In this document: piece by piece, positions 24,657-32,884 of the stretch
How positions within the stretch are numbered: the first letter of the stretch is position 1
Layout of the letters: the number at the start of each line of letters is the position of its first letter
Source: Arsenicitalea aurantiaca
GTDB taxonomy: Bacteria > Pseudomonadota > Alphaproteobacteria > Rhizobiales > Devosiaceae
DNA length: 64,000 bases
NCBI RefSeq assembly: GCF_003994485.1
Contig: NZ_RZNJ01000003.1
Span: 186,525-250,524 of the forward strand
Direction of reading: 5' to 3'
Notes under the pieces: generated by a model
What the model saw: only the letters and a program-made list of their open reading frames with translations
What the model was told of the DNA's origin: nothing
The model's database searches: none
Translations under genes and position numbers: made by a program

Positions 24657-26936
24657 ATGCGCCGCCTCATCCCGCTGCTGCTGCTCCTGCTCTCACTCTT
24701 CCCGCTTCAGGGCGCCCTCGCCCAGGTCCCGGGCCTGCCCGGGGGCAGTGCTCCTGCGGCCGAAGCCGAGGCCGCCGCACCTGCCGAAGCCGGCATCGAC
24801 GAGCTGATCCGCATCCTCGAAAACGACGCGGCGCGGGCCGAACTCCTCGCTCGGCTCCGCGCCAGCGCCGGTGAAGTCGCCGCGCCCCCCGCAGAGGACG
24901 AGACGCTGCCCCAGTTCGACCTGACGCTGGCGGGGGATCTTGCCGAATACACCCGCTCGATCGCCGAGGGCGCCTCGAGCGCGGCCCAATCGATCGTCGA
25001 AGCCGGCGGGGAGATCGCGCAGAGCCTTGCGGGCCGCACCGCCGCCGACAATGCGCAGATCCGCCAGGTCGCGCTCGGGGTGCTGATGGTCGGCGCCGCG
25101 CTCTTTGCCAGCTTCTTCGTGCTGCGCCTCGGCTCGGGCGCGATCCAGCATGCCATCGCGCGGCGGGCCGCCGGCCGCAGCTGGGTGGGGCGGTCGGTCG
25201 CGGTCCTCATGTCCACGCTCGTCGACCTTGCCGCGGTTCTGCTGGCCTGGGGCATCGGCTACCTCGTTGCGCTCCTCCTCGTGGGCGGCACGCCGGGTCG
25301 CATGGGCATCAACCAGACCCTCCTGCTCAACGCCTTCCTCATCGTCGAAACCGTCAAGGTCGGCGTGCGCGCCGTCTTCCAGCCGCGCGACGGGGCGCTC
25401 CGCATCCTGCCGATTTCCGACACCAGCGCCAATTACTGGGTGTTCTGGTTCGGCCGCATCATCTCGCTGCTCGGCTATGCGATGATGTTCGTCTCGCCGA
25501 TCCTCGCCGCCTATGTGTCGATCGGCGCCTCGCAGGCGGTCGAGGTCCTCGCCATGGTGACCGCGGTTATCATCGCCATCCTCATCGTGCTGCAGAACAA
25601 GCTCGCGGTCCGCGGCTTCCTCACCCGCCGCGCCGCGGCCGGCAAGCACGATGTCCTCAGCCAGTCCGCCGCGATCGTCGGGCGCTACTGGCACATCATC
25701 GCGATTGCCTATCTCATCGCGCTCCTGCTCGTCTGGCTCGCCAATCCCGAGACGGCGCTGCCCTTCATGCTGGGCGCGACCGTGCAATCGCTCGTCGCGA
25801 TCCTCGTCGGCTCGCTCGTCGTCAGCTTCATCTCGCGCTTCGTCAGCGGGGGCATCCGCCTGCCCGATGACGTGCGCGACCGGCTGCCGCTGCTCGAGAG
25901 CCGGCTGCATGCCTTCGTGCCGCGCGTCATGCAGGTGGTGCGCACCATCGTCGTCGTCAGCGTCGTCATCGCGATTGCCCAGGCCTGGGGACTGATCGAC
26001 TTCATCGCCTGGATCGGCACCGAAGGCGGCCAGCGCGTCGCGGGCTCGCTGGTCAGCGCCGGGCTCATCATCCTCGTGGGCATCGCGGTCTATCTCGCCA
26101 TGTCCTCCTGGGTCGAATACAAGCTCAACCCCAATTACGGCACCGTCCCCACCGCGCGCGAGAAGACCCTCCTCTCGCTCCTGCGCAATGCGGTCACCAT
26201 CGCGCTCGTCGTGCTCGTCACCATGCTGGCGCTCGCCCAGATCGGGGTCAACATCGCCCCGCTCCTCGCCGGTGCGGGCGTGCTCGGCCTCGCCATCGGT
26301 TTCGGCGCGCAGAAATTCGTGCAGGACATCATCACGGGCGCCTTCATCCAGCTCGAGAACGTGATGAACGAGGGCGATGTGGTGGAGGCCGGTGGCCGCT
26401 CCGGCGTCGTCGAGAAGCTTACCATCCGCTCGGTCTCGATCCGCTCGCTCGATGGCACGCTCCACCTCATCCCCTTCTCCTCGGTCGATCTCGTCTCCAA
26501 CATGATGAAGGGCTTCTCCTTCCACGTGGCCGAGATCAGGGTCGCCTATCGCGAGGACATCGACGAGGTGAAGGAGGCCATGTTCGAGGCGTTCGAGCTG
26601 ATGAAGGACACCGAACACGCGCCCTTCATCCTCGGGGACCTCGAATGGCACGGCGTCACCGCGTTCGGGGATTCGGCGGTCATGGTGCGCGCCCGCATCA
26701 AGACCCTGCCCGGCAAGCACTGGGGCGCGGGCCGCACCTATAACGAGTTCGTCAAGCGCGTCTTCGACAAGCGCGGCATCGAGATCCCCTTCCCCCACGT
26801 CACGCTCTACATGGGCGAGGGCAAGTCCGGCGAGGCGCCGCCGCTCCATCTGGCCGGCAAGCCTGTCATCGCGCCGCCCGAGGACGGCGCTTCCGGGCCC
26901 GACGGGACGCCGGCGCCCGAGCCTGCCCGGGGCTGA
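24657..26936 (+). CDS. Large MscS-family mechanosensitive ion channel
   Basis: A 759-residue membrane channel that releases osmolytes on hypo-osmotic shock. A signal peptide (MRRLIPLLLLLLSLFPLQGA, cut near ALAQ) precedes a periplasmic region, then about ten hydrophobic helices. The MscS pore module is at about 530-610: LLAGAGVLGLAIGFGAQKFV, then NEGDVVEAGGRSGVVEKL and SIRSLDGTLHLIPFSSVD (cytoplasmic beta domain). It is larger than MscS (286 aa), as in YbiO/MscM-like types. The proline-rich tail is short. Confidence 0.9.
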   Translation: MRRLIPLLLLLLSLFPLQGALAQVPGLPGGSAPAAEAEAAAPAEAGIDELIRILENDAARAELLARLRASAGEVAAPPAEDETLPQFDLTLAGDLAEYTRSIAEGASSAAQSIVEAGGEIAQSLAGRTAADNAQIRQVALGVLMVGAALFASFFVLRLGSGAIQHAIARRAAGRSWVGRSVAVLMSTLVDLAAVLLAWGIGYLVALLLVGGTPGRMGINQTLLLNAFLIVETVKVGVRAVFQPRDGALRILPISDTSANYWVFWFGRIISLLGYAMMFVSPILAAYVSIGASQAVEVLAMVTAVIIAILIVLQNKLAVRGFLTRRAAAGKHDVLSQSAAIVGRYWHIIAIAYLIALLLVWLANPETALPFMLGATVQSLVAILVGSLVVSFISRFVSGGIRLPDDVRDRLPLLESRLHAFVPRVMQVVRTIVVVSVVIAIAQAWGLIDFIAWIGTEGGQRVAGSLVSAGLIILVGIAVYLAMSSWVEYKLNPNYGTVPTAREKTLLSLLRNAVTIALVVLVTMLALAQIGVNIAPLLAGAGVLGLAIGFGAQKFVQDIITGAFIQLENVMNEGDVVEAGGRSGVVEKLTIRSVSIRSLDGTLHLIPFSSVDLVSNMMKGFSFHVAEIRVAYREDIDEVKEAMFEAFELMKDTEHAPFILGDLEWHGVTAFGDSAVMVRARIKTLPGKHWGAGRTYNEFVKRVFDKRGIEIPFPHVTLYMGEGKSGEAPPLHLAGKPVIAPPEDGASGPDGTPAPEPARG

Positions 26937-26942
26937 CCGGGC

Positions 26943-27674
26943 TCAGAAGAGATCGAGCTGCCCCGAGCCGCCCGCCTTTTTGAGGCGTGGCGGCTCGGGC
27001 GCTTCGGGGACGACTTCCTCGATCAGTTCGGGGTCGTCGAAGCGCGCCGAGTTCACCCGCGTCGAGACCGGATGGAATTTCAGCGCCCCCTCGGGCAGCG
27101 GCAGCGCCAGCTGATGGGCCTCCGGCGCGCGCACATTGCGCACGTCGAGCCACGGCCCGATCGCCGCCTCTGGCAGGATCGCGGGCATCCGGTCGTGGAT
27201 ATGGGCGAGGTCCGCGCTCGCGGGCACGGTGATGGTCGCGGCGCTGTCGATCTCCTCGCCATCGGGCCCGCTCCAGGTCGCGTGGAGCCCCGCCAGCGCC
27301 ATCGGCCGCCCATCGGCCCGGGTGATGAAATAGGGCTGCTTCTTGCCGTCCGCGCGCGTATGCCACTCGAAATAGCCGCTCGCCGGCACGATGCAGCGCG
27401 TGTTCTTGAGCGCGTCGCGGAAGGCGGGCTTCCTGTCCATCCCCTCCACCCGCGCATTGATGATGAGCGGAAACTCCCGCGGGTCCTTCACCCAGCCCGG
27501 CACGAACCCCCAGCGCACCAGATGCACCCGGCGCTGCCCCGCTTCCTCCCAGATCGCAGCAATCGGCTGGGTCGGAGCGATGTTGTAGCGCGCCGGATAT
27601 TCGATCCTGTTGAGCAGCTGGAAGAATTCCACCATCGCATCGGGCGGCAGGGTCACGGCGTAGCGTCCGCACAT
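26943..27674 (-). CDS. SOS-response-associated peptidase YedK/HMCES-type DNA-protein crosslinker
   Basis: A 243-residue SRAP protein that shields abasic sites in single-stranded DNA by a covalent link through Cys2. The start at 27674 gives MCGRYAV, leaving Cys2 exposed after Met removal. Other active-site residues are visible: Asn in INARVEGM, Glu in SGYFEWH and His in IHDRMPAILP. A C-terminal extension ends KAGGSGQLDLF, a possible beta-clamp-binding peptide (QLDLF). Convergent with the MscS gene. Confidence 0.92.
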   Translation of the reverse strand: MCGRYAVTLPPDAMVEFFQLLNRIEYPARYNIAPTQPIAAIWEEAGQRRVHLVRWGFVPGWVKDPREFPLIINARVEGMDRKPAFRDALKNTRCIVPASGYFEWHTRADGKKQPYFITRADGRPMALAGLHATWSGPDGEEIDSAATITVPASADLAHIHDRMPAILPEAAIGPWLDVRNVRAPEAHQLALPLPEGALKFHPVSTRVNSARFDDPELIEEVVPEAPEPPRLKKAGGSGQLDLF

Positions 27675-27731
27675 GGGGTGCACTCCTTGGACAGGCTTGC
27701 TATGAAATAGGCCGAACGGAGCCCACCCACA

Positions 27732-28136
27732 ATGGACCTGCCCCCGCCCAATGCCGCGAGCGTCGCGCTCATCGATCGCGGCCGCGTGCTGCTGATCGAG
27801 CGCGCCTTCGCCCCCTATAAGGGCCTCTGGACACTGCCCGGCGGCCGCTGCGAGCCTGGCGAGAGCGCCGAGGACTGCGCGCGGCGCGAGGTCGAGGAGG
27901 AGACCGGCCTGCGTGCCTTCGCCCTCCGGCAGGTCATGGTCCAGTCCCTCGAAAGCCGCAGCGGCAGCTGGCGGCTCGCGGTCTTTGCCACCGAGGGGTT
28001 CGAGGGCGAGATCGTCCCCTCAACCGAGATCGCCGCGTGGCAATGGGTGCGCCCCGAGGCGCTCGGTGCGCTGAGGACCACGAGCCGGCTCGATCTCGTG
28101 CTCGAACGCGCCTTCGGCCTGTTCGACCGGCGTTGA
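27732..28136 (+). CDS. Nudix hydrolase
   Basis: A 134-residue Nudix pyrophosphohydrolase. The Nudix box is complete (G-x5-E-x7-REVEEETG within residues about 38-60, from GRCEPGES to EEETGL). Substrate not determinable; small free-standing members often clean oxidised or non-canonical nucleotides or ADP-ribose. It is divergent from the YedK gene with a 57-base gap and 56 bases before the TIGR02301 gene, an arrangement common in Hyphomicrobiales. Confidence 0.9.
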   Translation: MDLPPPNAASVALIDRGRVLLIERAFAPYKGLWTLPGGRCEPGESAEDCARREVEEETGLRAFALRQVMVQSLESRSGSWRLAVFATEGFEGEIVPSTEIAAWQWVRPEALGALRTTSRLDLVLERAFGLFDRR

Positions 28137-28192
28137 GCACGATGCTGCGACGCCGCTTGCGCCCCCGCCCTCCTCTCCACTAGTGATGGCCC

Positions 28193-28594
28193 ATGGCCAA
28201 TCGACCGCACAGATCGCCGCTCCTGCCGGGTCTCCGGATCCTCGGCATCGCCCTCCTCCTCGGGCTTCTGCCCGCGGGCGGGGCGCGCGCGGTCGATCCG
28301 CCCTATCAGGGGCAGATGGAACGGCTCGCCGAGATCATGGGCAGCCTCTATTTCCTCCAGCCCCTCTGCCAGCCGGGCGGCGAAGACTGGCGCCAGCAGG
28401 CCGCCGAGCTCATCGAAGCGGACCTGCCCGATGACGACCGGCGCGAGCGCCTTGCTGGTGCCTTCAATGCGGGTTACTCCGCCTATGCGCGCCTCTACCG
28501 GGCGTGCACGCTGTCGGCAGAGGAGGCCCTGACCCGGCTGCTCGTCGAAGCCGAGCGCACCGCCCGCGATATCCACACCCGCTACGCCGAGTAA
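28193..28594 (+). CDS. TIGR02301-family exported protein
   Basis: A 133-residue exported protein. The signal peptide covers about residues 14-33 (LRILGIALLLGLLPAGGARA), and the mature protein starts VDPPYQGQMERLAEIMGSLYFL. The motif LYFLQPLC followed by W-R and a later Cys in YRACTLS fits TIGR02301, an alphaproteobacterial family of unknown role usually beside a Nudix gene. The two conserved cysteines may form a disulfide. Confidence 0.8.
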   Translation: MANRPHRSPLLPGLRILGIALLLGLLPAGGARAVDPPYQGQMERLAEIMGSLYFLQPLCQPGGEDWRQQAAELIEADLPDDDRRERLAGAFNAGYSAYARLYRACTLSAEEALTRLLVEAERTARDIHTRYAE

Positions 28595-28695
28595 GGCCCT
28601 GCCCCGCCTCGCTTTCGTCGCAAATCCCTCCGCCGTGTTAACCTTGCGCTTACTTCTGGCGGGAGGCCTCGCCGGACCCATGTTAGGCCAGAGCC

Positions 28696-28986
28696 ATGAG
28701 AATGATCAGATCGCCCTTTGCCAGCCCCGACCGGCTCACCGGCCAGGATGCCGAAACCGAAGCCGAGAGCGAGGCACGCCGCATCGCGCTCGAATATCTC
28801 GCCGAAGCCTGGAACGATGCCGAGGATGACGGCGTCGATGGCCAGGCCCTGGCCCATGCCGCGCTCTTTGCCGCGCTGGCGACGCTCGTCGAAGGCCATG
28901 GCGAGGACCAGACGGCGAGCTTTGCCGAAAAGCTCGCCGACCGCATCCGCGCGGGTGAATATACCGTGGGGCGCACCCTGCAATAA
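28696..28986 (+). CDS. Small hypothetical alpha-helical protein, 96 aa
   Basis: A soluble acidic protein, starting MRMIRSPFASPDRL. The body is helical (ALEYLAEAWNDAEDDGVDGQ, AALFAALATLVEGHGED). No membrane segment and no known motif. It fills the space between TIGR02301 and ygfZ. A half CtrA-like motif (GTTAACC, 28637-28643) lies upstream in the 101-base gap, with no good second half. Function unknown. Confidence 0.65.
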   Translation: MRMIRSPFASPDRLTGQDAETEAESEARRIALEYLAEAWNDAEDDGVDGQALAHAALFAALATLVEGHGEDQTASFAEKLADRIRAGEYTVGRTLQ

Positions 28987-29060
28987 CCGCCCGGCCGGTT
29001 GAAGATCGGGCGCGCCTGCGCCATCTCTTGGGTCACCTCCACGAGGCTTGAGGATTGCCC

Positions 29061-29891
29061 ATGACCATCCTGCGCTCCGGGCGCGCCGCCTTCCGCTTTT
29101 CCGGCCCCGATGCCACGCGCCTGCTCGCTGACGTCATCACCGGCTTCGTCGCCCCCGAGCCCGGGCCGGCGCGCTGGTGGGCGCTCCTCTCGCCCCAGGG
29201 CAAGATCCAGGCCGAGGGCCTCATCGGCGTCGATGGCGAGGCCTATCTCCTCGACGTCGCGGCGGATGCCGCCGATGCCTTCTTCAAGCGCATGAAGATG
29301 TACCGACTCCGCGCCAAAGTGGAGATCGAGGATCTGCGGGAAACCCATCGCGTCGGCTGGCAGGCCGAAGCGCCGACGCCCGCAGAGGGGCTCGTCGCCC
29401 ATGAAGACCCCCGTGCCGGCGGACTCGGCTGGCGCGTCATCGCGCCCGGCGCCCTCGCCGAAGACTGGAGCACGGACGAGGCGCCATGGCACGCCCGGCG
29501 CGTGGCTGCCGCAATCGCCGAGATGGGGCCCGACTTCCTCCCCGACAGCCAGTTCCCGCACGATCTGGGCATGGACCTTCTCGACGGCATCGATTTTTCC
29601 AAGGGCTGCTATGTCGGCCAGGAGGTCGTTTCGCGCATGAAGCATCGCGGCACCGCGCGGCGGCGCCCGGTCATCGTCGAGGCCTCGGGCCTCACCCCCA
29701 AGGATCCCGTGGTCGCGGGCGGGCGCGAGGCGGGACGCGTCGGCACCATCGCCGATGGCACTGCCCTTGCGATCATCCGGCTCGACCGCGTCGTCGATCC
29801 TGAAGCCGTCACCGCCGGCTCGGCGCCCGCGCGCCTCCACCTGCCCTCATGGGCGAGCTATCGGTTTGGCGAATCGGCCGAGACCGAATAG
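29061..29891 (+). CDS. ygfZ: YgfZ/GcvT-fold tetrahydrofolate-dependent Fe-S maintenance protein
   Basis: A 276-residue YgfZ/IBA57-type protein that helps assemble or repair 4Fe-4S enzymes using folate. The diagnostic motif K-G-C-Y-x-G-Q-E is present (SKGCYVGQEVVSRMKHRG, about residues 192-209), including the functional Cys. The ATG at 29061 was preferred to a TTG two codons earlier. Confidence 0.9.
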   Translation: MTILRSGRAAFRFSGPDATRLLADVITGFVAPEPGPARWWALLSPQGKIQAEGLIGVDGEAYLLDVAADAADAFFKRMKMYRLRAKVEIEDLRETHRVGWQAEAPTPAEGLVAHEDPRAGGLGWRVIAPGALAEDWSTDEAPWHARRVAAAIAEMGPDFLPDSQFPHDLGMDLLDGIDFSKGCYVGQEVVSRMKHRGTARRRPVIVEASGLTPKDPVVAGGREAGRVGTIADGTALAIIRLDRVVDPEAVTAGSAPARLHLPSWASYRFGESAETE

Positions 29892-29949
29892 CCCTTGGAT
29901 GATTGTGCCCGCCGCCATTGGCGGAGGGCGAGAAGAACAAGGGACGCCC

Positions 29950-30564
29950 ATGGCGCGCGCAAAGGAACGGGCCTGGCAGCGCATGCTGTCGGGCCGCCGG
30001 CTCGACATCCTCGACCCCTCCCCGCTCGATGTGGAACTCTCCGACATCGCCCACGGGCTCGCGCGCGTCGCCCGCTGGAACGGGCAGACGCAGGGGGACT
30101 ATTCCTTCTCGGTCGCCCAGCATTCGGTGCTCGTGCTTGAAATCTTCCTCGCTATCTGTCCCGGCGCGACCGATCGCGATGCCCTTTATGCGCTTTTGCA
30201 CGACGCGCCCGAATACGTCATGGGCGATATCATCTCGCCCTTCAAATCGGCCATGGGCGGCAATTATCGCGAGGTCGAGCAGCGCCTGCTCGGTGCTATC
30301 CACATCCGCTTCGCTCTGCCCGCCAAACCCTCGATGGCGCTCGCCCGGCAGATCAAGCGGGCCGACCGCGAGGCCGCCTTCTTCGAGGCGGTTCATCTTG
30401 CCGGCTTCGAAGCCGATGAGGCGCGCAAGCTCTTCGGCGAGCCCAGCCTTCCCGCCTTCGATCTCGACCAGTTTGAGCGGCTGATCCGCCCCTGGCCCGC
30501 GCGCGAGGCGCATGATCGCTTCCTTGCAGCCTTTGAAGAGCTCTTCTCGGCCCTCTCGGTCTGA
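29950..30564 (+). CDS. HD-domain phosphohydrolase (YfbR-like)
   Basis: A 204-residue HD-superfamily hydrolase. Metal ligands sit in VAQHSVLV (His) and LLHDAPEYVMGDIISPFK (HD pair), with a distal Asp in IKRADREAAFFEAV. The pattern HDAPEYVMGDI-xx-P matches YfbR-type 5'-nucleotidases acting on deoxynucleoside monophosphates. The ATG at 29950 has no strong ribosome site, but all homology lies after it. Confidence 0.85.
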   Translation: MARAKERAWQRMLSGRRLDILDPSPLDVELSDIAHGLARVARWNGQTQGDYSFSVAQHSVLVLEIFLAICPGATDRDALYALLHDAPEYVMGDIISPFKSAMGGNYREVEQRLLGAIHIRFALPAKPSMALARQIKRADREAAFFEAVHLAGFEADEARKLFGEPSLPAFDLDQFERLIRPWPAREAHDRFLAAFEELFSALSV

Positions 30565-30598
30565 AACCGCACCGATTAACCCTTCGCCCGTCCGCAAA

Positions 30599-30627
30599 TT
30601 GACCGGCCCGCTGGCATGGTTGATAAA
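30599..30627 (+). promoter_or_regulatory. Sigma-70-type promoter for the secreted protein at 30661
   Basis: TTGACC (30599-30604), 16 bases, then TGATAA (30621-30626). The likely start of transcription near 30633 lies inside the longest open frame, which supports choosing the internal ATG at 30661. Confidence 0.5.
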
Positions 30628-30660
30628 CTCTTAATGCGGCGTGACGGAATGGAGGATGCC

Positions 30661-31185
30661 ATGAGGGTTCCGGACCGGTCCCGGCGCGCGCCCATGGCGC
30701 TGGCGCTGATCTTTGCAGCGCTCGGCGCGAGCGGCCTGCATGCGGCCGACTATGATTTCGAACGCCTCGTCACCCGTGCCGCCGGCATATTGACGCCCTC
30801 TCCGAGTCTCGACGGGTTCGTGCACTACGAGGACGACGGCACCGTCATCCGCTTCGACGGCACGGTGTCGAACGAACCCATTGCCTCAAGAATCGTCCGC
30901 AAGATCGCCTATGGGCGGATCACCGAAATCGTCGTCGCGACGACCCCTACCGGCACCTATTCGAGCGATGCCGTCACTTCGCCCCACACCCGCTATCCGG
31001 GCGTCACCGTCACACGGCCGGGCTATACCGGCTTCGTCCGCTATCTCGAGGATGGTCGCTGGCTCGTGCGCACCGGTCCGGGTGCCCGCTCGGTGCTCAC
31101 CGTCCGCGTCGGGCCCGGCAGTCGCCTCGTCGTCACCGAAGACAGCCGCTGCCTCTCGACCCCGACGCTTTTGACCTGCGTCTGA
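30661..31185 (+). CDS. Hypothetical exported protein, 174 aa
   Basis: Begins MRVPDRSRRAPMALALIFAA with a signal peptide cut near LHA before ADYDFE. The mature part is beta-rich, with two similar phrases (GFVHYEDDGTVIRFDGTV and GFVRYLEDGRWLVRTGPG) suggesting an internal duplication, and a C-terminal Cys pair (DSRCLSTPTLLTCV) likely to form a disulfide. GGAGG lies 6 bases before this ATG. No recognisable family. Confidence 0.65.
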   Translation: MRVPDRSRRAPMALALIFAALGASGLHAADYDFERLVTRAAGILTPSPSLDGFVHYEDDGTVIRFDGTVSNEPIASRIVRKIAYGRITEIVVATTPTGTYSSDAVTSPHTRYPGVTVTRPGYTGFVRYLEDGRWLVRTGPGARSVLTVRVGPGSRLVVTEDSRCLSTPTLLTCV

Positions 31186-31204
31186 GCCCAAGGCGGCCAA
31201 GACC

Positions 31205-31498
31205 CTATTCGGCCGCCTGGGCTGCGCCTTCCTCCAGCAGCACGCCCCAGCGGGGCTGCCAGAGCGCCCTGTCCTCGAGCGAAACGAGCACGCGGCTCAG
31301 CCCGAAGCGCTGCGCGACGAGATGAGCACGAAGGAAAGACCTGTAGACCGGAAGCGGCTCGGTGGTCATATTGCTGAAGCCGGTGCTGCTCCGCCACACC
31401 ACGACCCCGCGCACACCCTCGTCCTCCTCCGAAAGGAAAACGACCACCTCATTTTCCGGCACCCTGTGTCCTTGAAGTCGAGTGTACGTCTGGTGCAT
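31205..31498 (-). CDS. Hypothetical protein, 97 aa
   Basis: A soluble protein starting MHQTYTRLQGHRVPENEVVV. Alternating beta strands (VVVFLSEEDEGVRGVVVWRS, RVLVSLEDRALW) and no membrane helix. GGGGGA lies about 9 bases before this ATG; a frame extension up to 31588 is possible but crosses an AT-rich, promoter-like tract (31541-31570). Convergent with the exported protein gene. Function unknown. Confidence 0.5.
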   Translation of the reverse strand: MHQTYTRLQGHRVPENEVVVFLSEEDEGVRGVVVWRSSTGFSNMTTEPLPVYRSFLRAHLVAQRFGLSRVLVSLEDRALWQPRWGVLLEEGAAQAAE

Positions 31499-31626
31499 GC
31501 GCAGTCCCCCTGCACGAGGCTCACCATACTGACGCGACGCTGACAAGACGACTTTTTTAATTGTGATCGGCATCCGGACGATTGCCAATCAGGACAAATC
31601 CGCACCGACGCCCGGGACGTGCCCGT

Positions 31627-32652
31627 CTAGCCGAAGCGCCAGCCGCTCTTGAACTTGTAGAAGATGTGGAGCCCGATCTGGGTCACCTTGTCCATGCGCC
31701 GCGCCCAGGTCGGGCTGACATAGGTCGCATGGTAATGCGTGCTGTCGGCGACTTCGGTCAGATAAAGGCTCGCATTGACCGTGCCGCGCGCGATTTCCTC
31801 GGCCTGGGCCCAGGCGCGCTGGTCGTTCACCCGGTCGGGGATACCGTCGCAGGCAAACGAGAACTGGCAGGCATTGCGCCGATGCTGGTTCTGGAACACG
31901 ACCCCGCAGATCGTGCTCGGATAGAGGTGATGCTTCACCCGGTTGAGCACCACCTGCGACACCCCGATCTGGCCGCGATAGCTTTCGCCGCGCGCCTCGA
32001 AATAGATCGCGGTGGCAAGGCACCAGAGCTCGCGGTCGGAAACCTTCTTGCCGTTGAAGGTGAGATCGAAATCGGTCATCGGCTGGTTGGCGCGGGCATA
32101 GGCGATCTGCTCGGACGCCATGCGCGGGGTCGGGACGCCCGATCCGGAAACGCCGTCGATCGCTTCGAGCGCGGCCGATGCGCCGACGCCCGGCGTCAGC
32201 GCCGCAACCTGCACCGTGCTGTCGGCGACCGCGCCCCGATCGGCGGGACGAACGGCGTCGCCCGCAACCCGGGTCGCCTCGCCCGCCGTGCTCGTCCTCA
32301 GCGCCGCGAGCCGCACCCGCACGTCCTCGAAGCTCCGCGCCACCGTCAGCACGTCCGGCACCACGCGCGGCCGGTCGCGCTTGTCGGCCCGGTTGGGCCC
32401 GACAAAGGCATTGGCGGCAAACATGTGATCGATCGAACCGGTGATCGTCAGGTCCTCGCCCACACGGGTGAGGCTCGCCGAAACGATCGGCAGGGCCGCC
32501 ATCATCTCGGCCGGTTCCTCGCCGGCCGGCCCCATGGCCGGACCGACGAGGGCCGCATACCCGATGACGGTGCAGAGGACTGCCGCCAGAGCCTTCAAGG
32601 CACGATGCTCTGGGCGGGCCGCAGGGGCCCGCATGGTCCGGTTCTGGGCCAT
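31627..32652 (-). CDS. SleB-type cell-wall hydrolase
   Basis: A 341-residue exported or membrane-anchored lytic enzyme. A hydrophobic segment (about 19-40, ALKALAAVLCTVIGYAALVG) and a variable linker precede the Hydrolase_2 domain (about 205-341), with catalytic Glu in IYFEARGESYRGQIGVSQVV and the conserved HYHATYVSPTWAR. SleB-like enzymes cleave peptidoglycan as lytic transglycosylases. A CtrA-like element at 32798-32821 upstream suggests cell-cycle timing. Confidence 0.88.
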   Translation of the reverse strand: MAQNRTMRAPAARPEHRALKALAAVLCTVIGYAALVGPAMGPAGEEPAEMMAALPIVSASLTRVGEDLTITGSIDHMFAANAFVGPNRADKRDRPRVVPDVLTVARSFEDVRVRLAALRTSTAGEATRVAGDAVRPADRGAVADSTVQVAALTPGVGASAALEAIDGVSGSGVPTPRMASEQIAYARANQPMTDFDLTFNGKKVSDRELWCLATAIYFEARGESYRGQIGVSQVVLNRVKHHLYPSTICGVVFQNQHRRNACQFSFACDGIPDRVNDQRAWAQAEEIARGTVNASLYLTEVADSTHYHATYVSPTWARRMDKVTQIGLHIFYKFKSGWRFG

Positions 32653-32884
32653 GAAAACGCTTTACTACTGACTCAACGCAACGACGACGAGGTTGACGCA
32701 GGCATGCGCCAGACCCTCGGGCCCGAACGCACACCACCTCTCTCGACCACGACGATGGTGCTGCCGTGTCTAAAATGCCGATGAGGGAGATTATGCGGCG
32801 TTAGGGTTAGCGGAGGGTAAACAGTGCAATTGAGCCCTCGCGAAGTGCGAATTCCGGTGCAGGAATGGCAATTTCGAGCAAATT
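32653..32884. other. 232-base intergenic region with the sleB promoter
   Basis: No gene found on either strand. It holds the CtrA-like/-10 promoter of the SleB gene described separately and the 3' flank of the PPDK-like gene. No terminator with a U-tract was seen for the PPDK-like gene, so read-through into sleB is possible. Confidence 0.6.
32790..32821 (-). promoter_or_regulatory. CtrA-like box and -10 element upstream of sleB gene
   Basis: On the minus strand 32821-32798 contains TTTA-N7-CTAAC, two mismatches from the CtrA box TTAA-N7-TTAAC, then a second CTAACG half. A CATAAT -10 (32795-32790) follows so that the box covers the -35 position, as at CtrA-activated promoters. The 24-base block is 21/24 identical to the one upstream of ccrM (55155-55178). 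Confidence 0.5.

Noticed and set aside
24693-26849. A 718-codon minus-strand ORF opposite the MscS gene
   Set aside because: His/Asp/Arg-rich shadow typical of antisense high-GC frames; no domain recognised.
28637-28653. TTAACCTTGCGCTTAC as a CtrA box before the 96-aa protein
   Set aside because: Only the first half matches; the second half has two mismatches and no -10 at the expected distance.
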